A DNA stretch of 53,582 bases from Prevotella sp. (lineage in GTDB: Bacteria; Bacteroidota; Bacteroidia; Bacteroidales; Dysgonomonadaceae). The position numbers and the translations under genes were made by a program. The stretch spans positions 1-53,582 of the forward strand of contig JAITVV010000057.1 in NCBI GenBank assembly GCA_031285625.1. The letters run 5' to 3'. Under the pieces are notes generated by a model. It saw only the letters and a list, made by a program, of their open reading frames with translations, was not told the origin of the DNA and made no database searches. Every line of letters starts with the position of its first letter. Within the stretch, counting starts at the first letter, position 1. Shown piece by piece: positions 25,073-34,192 of this stretch.

Positions 25073-26500
25073 ATGATGAATACAAAAGTTACATTAAAAG
25101 AGAAAGTAGGTTACGGATTCGGTGATATGGCCTCTTCCATGTTTTGGAAGATATTTGGTATGTATTCACTGTTTTTCTATACAGACGTTTTTGGGATAAC
25201 AGCTGCTGCTGCCGGAACGATGTTTCTGGTGGCCCGTGTCTGGGATTCTTTCTTCGATTTATTTGTGGGGATTGCTGCCGACCGTACTAAAACCCGTTGG
25301 GGAAGATATCGTCCATATTTGTTATGGTTTGCCATTCCATTCTCGGTTATGGGTGTGATAACTTTTTTTGTACCCGATTTCGGGGCAACAGGCAAGCTGG
25401 TTTATGCATATATCACCTATTCATTGATGATGATTGTATATTCACTTATTAATGTGCCTTATGCATCATTGTTAGGTGTAATGTCTCCTAATCCGCAAGA
25501 ACGGAATGTACTCTCTTCTTACAGGATGTCTTTTGCATTTATCGGAAGTTTTATAACTTTTATGCTATTACAGCCACTGGTCGATATGTATGGCAAGACT
25601 TTTGGCTCAGAACAAGCTCTGGTTGTTGCCGAACAGGCAGAAGCCTCAATTAGTACTTCACCAATTGGCTGGACTATGGGGGTGGCAACCATCGGGGTTA
25701 TCTGTACTATACTTTTCTTCTTATGCTTTAGGTGGACGCGCGAACGTGTGCAACCTGTGAACGATGATGAGGATACATCGGTGAAACAGGACTTAAAGAA
25801 CCTGTTTCATAATGCACCTTGGTGGATACTTGTAGGAACAGGGCTAGCCGCATTACTATTTAATGCTGTGCGTGATGGTGTGGCTATTTATTATTTCAGG
25901 GACTATGTGCAAGTTGCATATCGTGTGCCTTTTACGGGTTGGGATGTAACTACCGTCTATTTCCTTGTAGGGCAGGCGGCTAACCTGATCGGGGTTATTT
26001 TAGCGCCTGTTATATCATCCCGGTATGGTAAGAAGAAAACCTATATGATTGCTATTGCAGGGGCTGGTGCACTAAGTGTTGTGTTCTATTTCATTCCTAA
26101 CAGTCTGGGTTGGATATTACTGTTGCAAACTTTAATTTCTCTTTGTGCAGGTTATGTACTGCCATTACTTTGGAGTATGTTTGCCGATATTGTGGATTAT
26201 CAGGAACTGAAAACAAACCGGCGTGCATCAGGATTAATATTTTCATCTTCATCCATGTCTCAGAAGTTAGGCTGGGCATTAGGTGCTGCACTTACAGGCT
26301 GGATACTGTTTTTATTCAAGTACAATCCTGATATTGCACAGCAAAGTATGGAAACTATTTTTGGTGAGCGTCTGATGATTAGCATTATACCTGCTGTTTG
26401 TTGCATCATTGCTTTCTTTGGTATGATGGCTTATCCGCTATCGGAGAAAAAAGTAAAAGAAGTGACAGCAGAGTTAGAAGCAAAAAGAATGAATAAATAA
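25073..26500 (+). CDS. GPH family sugar:cation symporter, probable mannobiose importer
   Basis: This 475-residue inner membrane protein has about 12 transmembrane segments and the glycoside-pentoside-hexuronide family signatures: GYGFGDMASSMFWKI near the N-terminus, RVWDSFFDLFVGIAADRTKT followed by RWGRYRPYLLW in the first loop, and MFADIVDYQELKTNRRASG in the C-terminal half. Position between the phosphorylase and the epimerase suggests import of mannobiose or short manno-oligosaccharides. The substrate is inferred from context. Confidence 0.9.
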   Translation: MMNTKVTLKEKVGYGFGDMASSMFWKIFGMYSLFFYTDVFGITAAAAGTMFLVARVWDSFFDLFVGIAADRTKTRWGRYRPYLLWFAIPFSVMGVITFFVPDFGATGKLVYAYITYSLMMIVYSLINVPYASLLGVMSPNPQERNVLSSYRMSFAFIGSFITFMLLQPLVDMYGKTFGSEQALVVAEQAEASISTSPIGWTMGVATIGVICTILFFLCFRWTRERVQPVNDDEDTSVKQDLKNLFHNAPWWILVGTGLAALLFNAVRDGVAIYYFRDYVQVAYRVPFTGWDVTTVYFLVGQAANLIGVILAPVISSRYGKKKTYMIAIAGAGALSVVFYFIPNSLGWILLLQTLISLCAGYVLPLLWSMFADIVDYQELKTNRRASGLIFSSSSMSQKLGWALGAALTGWILFLFKYNPDIAQQSMETIFGERLMISIIPAVCCIIAFFGMMAYPLSEKKVKEVTAELEAKRMNK

Positions 26501-26524
26501 ATGCTGAAGGGCTGTCATACTCTC

Positions 26525-26598
26525 TTTGTCGTGTTGAACGGAGTGAAACATCTCGTGTCAGGAGGGTTGAGATTCTTCATTACATTCAGAATGACAAA
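26525..26598. repeat. Dispersed intergenic repeat, copy 1
   Basis: TTTGTCGTGTTGAACGGAGT and the following GAAACATCTC form an imperfect inverted repeat with GAGATTCTTCATTACATTCA plus GAATGACAAA. The second copy lies at 47774-47883. It sits inside the mannan operon between the transporter and epimerase genes, where it could fold in the mRNA. The open frame across it (26501-26701) is a by-product of the repeat. Confidence 0.7.
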
Positions 26599-26648
26599 TA
26601 GAGTAACATGTTATTTCACTTTTAGGATGACCTATAACTTCTCAAAAT

Positions 26649-27812
26649 ATGAATGGTTTCAAACAAGAACTGGAAAATATATTATTCTTTTGGATAAATA
26701 AAATGCAGGATGTACAGCATGGAGGTTTCTATGGACGAATCGATGGTAATGATATATTACATACCGAAGCTAACAAAGGGGCCATACTGAATGCACGTAT
26801 TTTATGGACTTTTTCATCGGCATACCGTATATTGAAAAAAGAAGAATATCTGCAAGTGGCTCAGAGGGCTTTCGATTATATCACTACCTACTTTATTGAT
26901 AAAGAATATGGAGGAGCCTATTGGGAACTCGATTATAAAGGAAATCCTGTAAATACGAAAAAGCAGACTTACGTGCAGGGTTTTATGCTCTATAGCTTTT
27001 CTGAATTTTTTCGGGCTACAGGAAATAAACAGGCTTTGGAATTGGCTCAAAACTTTTTCTATCTGATAGAGAAGTGCTATGACAATGAATTTGGAGGCTA
27101 TCTGGAGGCATATACACAAGACTGGAACCCGATTGAAGATATGCGTTTGAGTGATAAAGATGCAAACGAAAAGAAAACAATGAATACGCATCTTCATGTA
27201 CTCGAACCTTATACTAATCTGTGCAGGGTGTGGGATAATGGGCAATTAAAAATGGCTCAAAGGAGAATGATCGATATTTTTACTGAAAACATTCTGGGTA
27301 AGAAAACCAATCATTTGAATTTATTCTTTGATGAACAATGGAATGTAAAATCTACAACCATATCTTATGGTCACGATATTGAGGCTTCCTGGCTATTATT
27401 TGAGGCAGCTGAAGTATTAGGAGATAAAAATGTATTGGACAAGCTCAAAAAACTTTCTTTAAAAATAGCTGATGCGGCATCAGAAGGATTAGAAGCTGAT
27501 GGAAGTATGATTTATGAAAAAAATGGGGGTCATATAGATAAGGAGCGCCATTGGTGGGTACAGGCAGAAGCTGTGGTAGGATATATGTATGCATATAAAA
27601 ACTCAGGGAATCCGGCTTATAAGGAAAAAGCTTCGCGAATATGGAAGTATATTCAAAACCAAATTGTCGATCATAAAAATGGAGAATGGTATTGGAGCCG
27701 AATGGAAGACGGCTCTGTCAACTATAAAGATGATAAAGCAGGATTTTGGAAATGTCCATATCACAATGGTCGTATGTGCATGGAAATGATAGAGCATTTT
27801 GGTTTAGTATAA
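26649..27812 (+). CDS. Cellobiose/mannobiose 2-epimerase (AGE superfamily)
   Basis: This 387-residue cytoplasmic protein belongs to the N-acylglucosamine 2-epimerase superfamily with an (alpha/alpha)6 barrel. His242 in SYGHDIEASWLL and His372 in CPYHNGRMCMEMI match the catalytic His243 and His374 of the Ruminococcus albus cellobiose 2-epimerase, and HWWVQAEAVVGY is another active-site block. In this operon it would convert beta-1,4-mannobiose to mannosylglucose, the substrate of the GH130 enzyme. The gap before it carries a dispersed repeat. The next gene begins 11 bases after its stop. Confidence 0.92.
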   Translation: MNGFKQELENILFFWINKMQDVQHGGFYGRIDGNDILHTEANKGAILNARILWTFSSAYRILKKEEYLQVAQRAFDYITTYFIDKEYGGAYWELDYKGNPVNTKKQTYVQGFMLYSFSEFFRATGNKQALELAQNFFYLIEKCYDNEFGGYLEAYTQDWNPIEDMRLSDKDANEKKTMNTHLHVLEPYTNLCRVWDNGQLKMAQRRMIDIFTENILGKKTNHLNLFFDEQWNVKSTTISYGHDIEASWLLFEAAEVLGDKNVLDKLKKLSLKIADAASEGLEADGSMIYEKNGGHIDKERHWWVQAEAVVGYMYAYKNSGNPAYKEKASRIWKYIQNQIVDHKNGEWYWSRMEDGSVNYKDDKAGFWKCPYHNGRMCMEMIEHFGLV

Positions 27813-27823
27813 AAATTAAAAGC

Positions 27824-30139
27824 ATGAAAAAAATATTGGTAATAATGGCTACAACATTAGGTATAGTGTCAGGAATGCATGCACAAAATAGTGATGCGGA
27901 AAAGAAAGCGGCTGAGATAGTGTCTAAAATGACATTGGCAGAAAAGATAGGGCAAATGGCTCAGATCAGTATAGATATGGTGTGTAAAGGTCAGGATACG
28001 CCTTCCTCAAGTACGTTGGAAGTAGACGCGGATAAACTACGCGAAGCTATTGTCGAATACCATGTAGGTTCTATATTGAATTCACCAAATACACGTGCAC
28101 GTACACCGCAATGGTGGAACAAGGCAGTGGAGCAGATACAAGATATAGCTATGAGGGAAACACGGATGAAAATTCCTGTTATCTATGGTCTTGACCAGAT
28201 ACATGGAGCAACTTATACGGCAGGTTCAACTATGTTTCCTCAGGAAATAACTGTAGCCGCATCCTGGAATCCTGTGCATGCACGCAAAATGGGTGAAATT
28301 ACTGCATACGAAACCCGTGCAAGTAATGTTCCCTGGAATTTCTCTCCTGTGCTCGATTTGGGACTCGATCCGCGTTTCCCGCGACAATACGAGGGGTTTG
28401 GTGAAGATCCGTATATAGGATCGGTTTTTGGGTACGAATTGATTAAAGGGTACGAAGGTGATGATAATAATATAGCCAATCCAACTAAGGTTGCCGCTTG
28501 TATGAAACACTTCTTAGGCTATTCGGTACCTATCAGCGGAAAAGACCGTACTCCGGCTTATATTCCCGAAAATGTATTATTGGAATATCATGTGCCTGCT
28601 TTTCAGGCTGCTATTGATGCAGGTGTACACACTGTGATGCTAAATTCCGGTATTGTAAATAATGTACCTGTACATGCAAGCTATGATCTTATGACTAAAT
28701 TATTGCGCGAGAATATGGGCTTTAAGGGGATGATCGTTACCGATTGGGAAGATATCAATAAGTTATACAACCGTGATAAGATGGTTCCATCTATCAAAGA
28801 GGCTATTAAAGAAGGTATCAATGCCGGAATCGATATGTCGATGATTCCGTTTAACTATAAAGAGTTCTGTGGCTTATTAACCGAACTTGTAAATGAAGGT
28901 GCAGTGCCGATGTCCCGTATTGATGACGCTGTTACAAGAATACTGGTTGTAAAGCTGAAACTGGATTTATTTAATACACCAAATACATATCTTAAAGATT
29001 TTCCGGAATTTAATTCAAAAGCTTTTCAGCAAGCCTCCTATAATGCGGCTGCTGATGCAATTACATTATTGAAAAACGACGGTGATATATTACCTTTAAC
29101 TAAAGGTGTTAAAATATTGGTTACCGGGCCTAACGCTGTTAGCAAACGTTCCCTGAATGGCGGGTGGACATTTTCGTGGCAAGGTGAAAAAATAGATGAA
29201 TTTGCAGACCAATATCATAATATACTGGATGCAATACAATCAAAATTCGGTAAAGAAAACGTTTCTTATGTTCCGGGAGTAAGTTATACAAACGAAACCA
29301 AATGGGATACAGAATATAAAGACCGTTTTGAAGAAGCAATTGTTGCTGCTAAAGATGCAGATTATATTGTATTGTGTTTGGGTGAGAATTCCTATTGTGA
29401 AAAACCGGGTGACCTGAACGACTTATATCTGAATGACCTGCAAACAGAGTTAGCACAGGAAATGTTGAAATTGGGAAAGAAAGTTGTTCTTGTATTGAGC
29501 GAAGGACGTCCGCGTCTTATTTCCAAATTTTCATCTAAGGTAGATGCAATTGTGCAAACTTATTTACCGGGTATATACGGTGCTGATGCATTGGCTGATA
29601 TTTTAGCTGGTGAGGTAAATCCTTCGGGTAAATTGCCTTATACATATCCTGCATATCCTAATTCTTTGGTACCATATTTTCATAAATATGCTGATGAACA
29701 AGAAAATACAGATAGTGCGTATAATTATGAAGGCGATTATAATTTTGAATATCCATTTGGTTACGGGCTTAGCTATACGACATTTACATACTCAAATATA
29801 CGGGTCGATAAAACTCAGTTGCCAGTCGATTCAAATGAGGAAATTACGATAATGGCAGATGTTACTAATACGGGAAATCGAGAAGGAAAAGAAGTTGTTC
29901 AGTTATATACGAGCGATCTGGTTGCTTCCCTTATTCCTGATGTAAAGAGATTGCGTCGTTTTGAAAAAGTATTGTTGAAGGCTGGAGAAACTAAAACTGT
30001 TTCATTTAAATTGAAAGTAAATGACCTTTCGTTTATTAACTTGAAAAATGAGCGGATTGTCGAACCCGGAGATTTTGAATTCCAAATAGGTTCTTCATCC
30101 GACGATATTAAAGGTAAAGTGTTGTTTACTTTAAGATAA
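27824..30139 (+). CDS. GH3 family beta-glycosidase, secreted
   Basis: The start is ATG 27824, which opens a clear signal peptide (MKKILVIMATTLGIVSGMHA|Q); a longer in-frame opening overlaps the epimerase and is rejected. The 771-residue protein has the GH3 N-domain (about 30-370), with nucleophile Asp307 in KGMIVTDWEDI, the GH3 C-domain (about 410-640), with LCLGENSYCEKPGDLNDL, and a fibronectin-III-like domain (about 670-765). The layout matches periplasmic BglX-type beta-glucosidases. In a mannan operon it likely removes terminal glucosyl or mannosyl residues from glucomannan oligosaccharides. Confidence 0.92.
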   Translation: MKKILVIMATTLGIVSGMHAQNSDAEKKAAEIVSKMTLAEKIGQMAQISIDMVCKGQDTPSSSTLEVDADKLREAIVEYHVGSILNSPNTRARTPQWWNKAVEQIQDIAMRETRMKIPVIYGLDQIHGATYTAGSTMFPQEITVAASWNPVHARKMGEITAYETRASNVPWNFSPVLDLGLDPRFPRQYEGFGEDPYIGSVFGYELIKGYEGDDNNIANPTKVAACMKHFLGYSVPISGKDRTPAYIPENVLLEYHVPAFQAAIDAGVHTVMLNSGIVNNVPVHASYDLMTKLLRENMGFKGMIVTDWEDINKLYNRDKMVPSIKEAIKEGINAGIDMSMIPFNYKEFCGLLTELVNEGAVPMSRIDDAVTRILVVKLKLDLFNTPNTYLKDFPEFNSKAFQQASYNAAADAITLLKNDGDILPLTKGVKILVTGPNAVSKRSLNGGWTFSWQGEKIDEFADQYHNILDAIQSKFGKENVSYVPGVSYTNETKWDTEYKDRFEEAIVAAKDADYIVLCLGENSYCEKPGDLNDLYLNDLQTELAQEMLKLGKKVVLVLSEGRPRLISKFSSKVDAIVQTYLPGIYGADALADILAGEVNPSGKLPYTYPAYPNSLVPYFHKYADEQENTDSAYNYEGDYNFEYPFGYGLSYTTFTYSNIRVDKTQLPVDSNEEITIMADVTNTGNREGKEVVQLYTSDLVASLIPDVKRLRRFEKVLLKAGETKTVSFKLKVNDLSFINLKNERIVEPGDFEFQIGSSSDDIKGKVLFTLR

Positions 30140-30167
30140 TTATCTATTAAAAGAAAAGAATCAAGAT

Positions 30168-30228
30168 AAAAGTTACAATTTAAAAATATCAGATAACTGT
30201 TACTTTTGTCACCTTTGTTACTTTTTAA
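30168..30228. repeat. GTTAC-rich intergenic element, copy 3
   Basis: AAAAGTTACAATTTAAAAAT is followed by TGTTACTTTTGTCAC and CTTTGTTACTTTTTAA. It parallels the two copies in the gap before ligA (48005 and 48212) in both sequence order and spacing. It lies between the GH3 and GH26 genes, so it is probably transcribed. Confidence 0.55.
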
Positions 30229-30248
30229 TAAATTGAAAACTGAATATA

Positions 30249-31373
30249 ATGAAGAAATCTTTTGTATTGCTTATAGCTGTTGCAGCATTGCTAGTGTCAT
30301 TTAAGCAAAAAGGCCCAATGGCAGATATGAAGTTGCCTATTGATAAAAATGCAACTAAGGAGACTGTGTTACTTTATACTAATTTACATAAGTCTTTAGA
30401 TAAAGGTATTATGGTTGGTCATCAGGATGCTCTGGCATATGGACACGGTTGGTATAAAGAGGATGGCCGTTCAGATATAAAAGATGTTACAGGTGATTAT
30501 CCTGCTGTAATAGGGTGGGAACTTGGACATGTGGAGATAGGAGCAGAGTATAACCTTGATTCAGTCTATTTCTCTGATATGAAGCGTTATATTAAGGAGA
30601 CTTATGACAGGGGAGGTATTACTACTGCCAGTTGGCATGGTGATAATATAGTGACAGGAAATACATCCTGGGACTGTGCTCAGGACTCTGTGGTAAGAAC
30701 AATCCTGCCTAATGGTTCCAATCATGTAAAATATCTTACCTGGCTCAACCGTGTAGCAGACTTTTTCTTAGACCTGAAAGACGATAACGGCAACCTTATT
30801 CCTGTAATATTCCGTATGTATCATGAGCATACCGGAGCATGGTTCTGGTGGGGCAGTAAACAATGCACTCCGGAGGAATATAAGCAATTGTGGATTATGA
30901 CAGTTGAGCACTTACGGGACAAAAAGAATGTCCATAATTTATTATATGCATATTCTCCATCAGAGACTGGTAACGAGGCCCATTTTTTAGAGCGCTATCC
31001 TGGAGATGAATATGTAGATATAGTTGGCTATGATTGCTATGTTCCCGGAAAAGATGCTGAATCGGTAGCTAAATACAAGGAGGCAATGGATCGTAATCTT
31101 AAGATTGTAACAGGTTATGCTGCCAAGTCTGGGAAAATACCTGTAATAGGGGAGACAGGAATGGAATCCATGCCTGATCCGGCATATTTTACACAAGCCG
31201 TATATCCGGTAATAAATCAATATAAAATAGCATGGATCTTATTCTGGCGTAATGCGTGGGAAAGTGATAAACCGGATCACTTCTATGCACCATATAAAGG
31301 ACACTCTTCATCTGATGATTTCATAGAATTTGTAGCTAAGCCTACTATTTTGATGAACGCAGATATAAAATAG
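30249..31373 (+). CDS. GH26 endo-beta-1,4-mannanase
   Basis: This 374-residue protein has an N-terminal hydrophobic segment and a GH26 barrel. The acid/base is Glu193 in FRMYHEHTGAWFWW and the nucleophile is Glu302 in PVIGETGME; GHQDALAYGHGWY near residue 57 is a family block. It would cleave mannan to mannobiose. The signal segment ends ALLVSFKQKG, which looks like a lipobox with Phe in place of Cys, so lipidation is not expected. It is the last gene of the operon, with a hairpin after the stop. The GTTAC-rich element in the gap before it may affect its expression. Confidence 0.92.
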   Translation: MKKSFVLLIAVAALLVSFKQKGPMADMKLPIDKNATKETVLLYTNLHKSLDKGIMVGHQDALAYGHGWYKEDGRSDIKDVTGDYPAVIGWELGHVEIGAEYNLDSVYFSDMKRYIKETYDRGGITTASWHGDNIVTGNTSWDCAQDSVVRTILPNGSNHVKYLTWLNRVADFFLDLKDDNGNLIPVIFRMYHEHTGAWFWWGSKQCTPEEYKQLWIMTVEHLRDKKNVHNLLYAYSPSETGNEAHFLERYPGDEYVDIVGYDCYVPGKDAESVAKYKEAMDRNLKIVTGYAAKSGKIPVIGETGMESMPDPAYFTQAVYPVINQYKIAWILFWRNAWESDKPDHFYAPYKGHSSSDDFIEFVAKPTILMNADIK

Positions 31374-31399
31374 ATTGTTTGATTTTTTAGGGTTATTTG

Positions 31400-31430
31400 G
31401 GGCAGAGTGATTTATTCTGCCCTGATTTTG
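31400..31430 (+). terminator. Terminator after the GH26 gene
   Basis: GGGCAGA (31400-31406) and TCTGCCC (31416-31422) form a 7-bp stem with a 9-base loop, followed by a modest T-run (TGATTTTG). Confidence 0.65.
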
Positions 31431-31471
31431 TTAAAATCTAGAAGAAAGTTGCAATTGTAACTTTTACTTTA

Positions 31472-31479
31472 TACATTTG
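31472..31479 (+). promoter_or_regulatory. -7 box upstream of the winged-helix gene
   Basis: TACATTTG matches TAnnTTTG; GTTG at 31448-31451 is a weak -33 at 20-base spacing. The leader to the next gene would be about 255 bases, which is long, so the true promoter may be nearer. Confidence 0.4.
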
Positions 31480-31742
31480 TAAGTGTAAAACGCTTGTTTC
31501 AGATTATCAGATTTCAAAATCAACAGAAAGTATTATCAAAATATTTTGAGAATTTATTGAACAAATTCACGTATTGGATTGTTGATAATTTATCATAGTG
31601 TTTTCGTGACGCAATGTTTGTTTGACTCATTTATAGCTGAGAATATTAGACATTTTGATTTATGGATTTAAATTACTTACGTCCTTTAAAGCAAATATAA
31701 AAATAAGTTCAAATATTTCAAACCCTAAAAAACAACAAACTG

Positions 31743-31967
31743 ATGATGAAAAATACTATTGGAATTAATGCAGGTGATATTTGGCAATTGTTGTCAACAA
31801 AAGGGCCCCTTTCTGTTCGACAGATAGGAGACTATACACACTATCGGGATTCGGCCATCCTTATTGCAGTAGGTTGGCTGTATAGAGAAAATAAAGTCCG
31901 TTTAATTGATAAAAATGGCTCTCTGTTTATCGAGCTAAACAATGTTTATACAGAGAATTATTACTGA
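31743..31967 (+). CDS. Small winged-helix protein (DUF2582-like)
   Basis: This 74-residue protein matches the short winged helix-turn-helix family found across Bacteroidota: IGINAGDIWQLLSTKGPLSV is followed by RQIGDYTHYRDSAILIAVGWL and a beta-wing ending KVRLIDKNGSLFIELN. It may start at either of two adjacent ATG codons. Function is unknown; proteins of this family have a DNA-binding fold, but targets are not established. It stands alone between the mannan operon and the mut cluster, with long gaps on both sides. Confidence 0.75.
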   Translation: MMKNTIGINAGDIWQLLSTKGPLSVRQIGDYTHYRDSAILIAVGWLYRENKVRLIDKNGSLFIELNNVYTENYY

Positions 31968-32281
31968 CTAGATTATCTGATTGTTTGCAGACTGCACAAT
32001 TCTTCTTTTAATAAATGCCACTTCCTTTCTGATAAAGGCTTTTAGCCAAGAACTATAATAACCTCTTACTATTAACATATAATCTGCCTATCCTAAGTTT
32101 TTTTAGCCTCGAAAACTTTACTAACCAAACAAAAAGATTTACTTTTGTGTTGCATTTTTGATAGCTATAACTATTTGAATGTAAGTACTTATAAATATTA
32201 TTTATCTAAGTATAGATTGATCTTGTGTAAGTTTTTAAGAATCAATAAAATAAACCTATATATTAAACAATTTTATTAATC
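31968..32281. other. Intergenic region upstream of mutA
   Basis: These 314 bases hold a weak hairpin (CCTTT at 32024-32028, AAAGG at 32034-32038, then CTTTT) that could end the winged-helix transcript, and a promoter at 32117-32147. The roughly 128-base mutA leader is AT-rich; I saw no cobalamin riboswitch. Confidence 0.5.
32117..32147 (+). promoter_or_regulatory. Promoter of the mut operon
   Basis: TACTTTTG (32140-32147) matches the -7 consensus. TTTA (32117-32120) is a one-mismatch -33 at 19-base spacing. Transcription would begin near 32154. Confidence 0.55.
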
Positions 32282-34168
32282 ATGGCTAATCAAAAAGAAA
32301 AGCTTTTCTCTAACTTTCCACCGGTATCTACCGAAGAGTGGATGGCAAAAATCACGGCTGACCTAAAAGGCGCTGATTTTGAGAAAAAACTTGTTTGGAG
32401 AACAAACGAAGGGTTCAATGTAAACCCTTTTTACAGAAGTGAGAATCTCGAAGGCCTGAAGACGGCCGATTCACTTCCCGGTGAATTTCCTTATGTGCGT
32501 GGTACCAAGAAAGATAATGACTGGTATACTCGTCAGGACATTGATGTTAATGATTTCAAGGCTGCTAATACAAAAGCTCTTGATATCCTTAACAAAGGTA
32601 TCACATCATTAGGTTTCCATATTGATGGAGATGATGTAAATGCTGAGAATGTCAAAACATTGTTAAAAGACATTCACCCTGAGGCTGTAGAATTAAACTT
32701 TAGTACATGTTACCGTAAATCTTTGGAATTAACTAAGATTCTGGTTGGATACATTAAAGAATCGGGTGCAGATGTAATGAAATGTTTCGGATCAGTTAGC
32801 TATGATCCTTTCAAACCTCTATTGAAAAAAGGACGTGATGCTGAAGGATGGGTAGAAAAAGCTGCCGAAATAGTAAAAGCTGCTGCCCCACTTCCTCGTT
32901 TCCGTGTATTGGCAGTAAATGCTCATGCATTAAGTGACGGTGGTGCATACAACTATCAGGAACTGGGTTATGCATTGGCAAATGGCAATCAATTGATGAG
33001 CGCATTGGTTGAAGCAGGATTGGATGCTGGATTAGTAGCAAAGAAAATCAAATTTAACTTTGGCATTGGAGGCAATTACTTTATGGAAATTGCAAAATTC
33101 CGTGCTGCACGCTGGTTGTGGGCTGAAATCGTTGAGGCATACAAACCAATTTGTCCGAACGACTGTCCAAACAAATCTCCGGAAGGTATTTGCCTGTGTG
33201 CAGCCAAGATATATGCACATGCTCAGACATCTACTTTCAACAAAACAGTATATGATGCGCATGTAAACTTACTGCGTACTCAGACTGAATCAATGTCGGC
33301 TACTATTGCCGGTATCAATTCATTAACAGTACGTCCGTTTGACGAAACTTATAAAACTCCGGATGATTTCTCAGAACGTATTGCCCGTAATCAGCAATTA
33401 TTGTTGAAAGAAGAATGTCATTTCGATAAAATAACTGACCCTTCAGCAGGTTCATATTATATTGAAAACCTTACAAAATCTATTGCTGAGCAGGCTTGGA
33501 AATTATTCTTGGAAACAGACGAAAAAGGTTTCTATGAAGCTCTTAAGGCTGGAACAGTACAGACAGTGGTTAAAGCTTCTGCTGATAACCGTTTCAAATC
33601 ATTGGCTACCCGTCGTGAAGTGCTATTGGGAACTAATCAGTATCCTAATTTCACTGAAAAAGCTGAAAGTAAAATTGTAGAAAAAGAAGCTTGTGGATGT
33701 GGATGCGGTAAGGATGCTCCATATATGCCATTACCAACAGACCGTTTAGGTACTGCTTTCGAAGCGCTTCGTCTGGCAACAGAGAAACATGGTGCTCCTA
33801 CAGTATTCATGCTTACTATCGGAAACTTAGGTATGCGTCTGGCACGTGCTCAGTTCTCTAGTAACTTCTTTGCATGTGCAGGGTATAAGATTATCGACAA
33901 TTTAGGTTTCGATACAGTTGAAGCTGGTGTGAAGGCTGCCCGTGAGAAAAAAGCTGATATTATTGTGCTTTGTTCCAGCGATGATGAATATACTACTTAT
34001 GCTCCTGAAGCTCACAAGTTAGTACAAGGTAAAGAGCATTTTGTAGTGGCTGGAGCTCCTGCAAGCATGGACGAACTAAAAGCTCAGGGAATCGAGCACT
34101 TCATTAATGTGAAGAGCAACGTTCTTGAGACACTGAGAATGTTCAATGCTAAACTGGGTATCGAATAA
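32282..34168 (+). CDS. mutA: Methylmalonyl-CoA mutase small subunit
   Basis: This 628-residue protein matches the small subunit of the heterodimeric mutase that interconverts succinyl-CoA and methylmalonyl-CoA on the propionate route. It has the N-terminal barrel (FEKKLVWRTNEGFNVNPFY) and a C-terminal B12-like fold that lacks the DxHxxG cobalamin motif, as expected for the non-catalytic subunit. Two cysteine clusters stand out: Cys291, 295, 304 and 306 (CPNDC...ICLC) in the barrel, and Cys471, 473 and 475 (CGCGCG) in the linker. Its partner mutB lies 1.6 kb downstream, with two membrane protein genes between them. Confidence 0.93.
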   Translation: MANQKEKLFSNFPPVSTEEWMAKITADLKGADFEKKLVWRTNEGFNVNPFYRSENLEGLKTADSLPGEFPYVRGTKKDNDWYTRQDIDVNDFKAANTKALDILNKGITSLGFHIDGDDVNAENVKTLLKDIHPEAVELNFSTCYRKSLELTKILVGYIKESGADVMKCFGSVSYDPFKPLLKKGRDAEGWVEKAAEIVKAAAPLPRFRVLAVNAHALSDGGAYNYQELGYALANGNQLMSALVEAGLDAGLVAKKIKFNFGIGGNYFMEIAKFRAARWLWAEIVEAYKPICPNDCPNKSPEGICLCAAKIYAHAQTSTFNKTVYDAHVNLLRTQTESMSATIAGINSLTVRPFDETYKTPDDFSERIARNQQLLLKEECHFDKITDPSAGSYYIENLTKSIAEQAWKLFLETDEKGFYEALKAGTVQTVVKASADNRFKSLATRREVLLGTNQYPNFTEKAESKIVEKEACGCGCGKDAPYMPLPTDRLGTAFEALRLATEKHGAPTVFMLTIGNLGMRLARAQFSSNFFACAGYKIIDNLGFDTVEAGVKAAREKKADIIVLCSSDDEYTTYAPEAHKLVQGKEHFVVAGAPASMDELKAQGIEHFINVKSNVLETLRMFNAKLGIE

Positions 34169-34192
34169 TATATTATAACTCGGATTAAGAAA

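Larger units (their letters stand above)
31374..31742. other. Intergenic region after the mannan operon
   Basis: These 369 bases hold a terminator hairpin (31400-31430), a near-palindrome AAAGTTGCAATTGTAACTTT (31445-31464) related in style to the GTTAC elements, and a -7 box (31472-31479). No gene is seen. Confidence 0.55.

Noticed and set aside
26501-26701. 66-residue open frame between the transporter and epimerase genes
   Set aside because: It runs through the dispersed palindromic repeat and overlaps the epimerase start; its composition follows the repeat and it has no domain character.
32148-32281. Possible cobalamin riboswitch before the B12-dependent mutase genes
   Set aside because: The leader is only about 128 bases, very AT-rich, and I see no B12-box-like conserved block or GC-rich stems.
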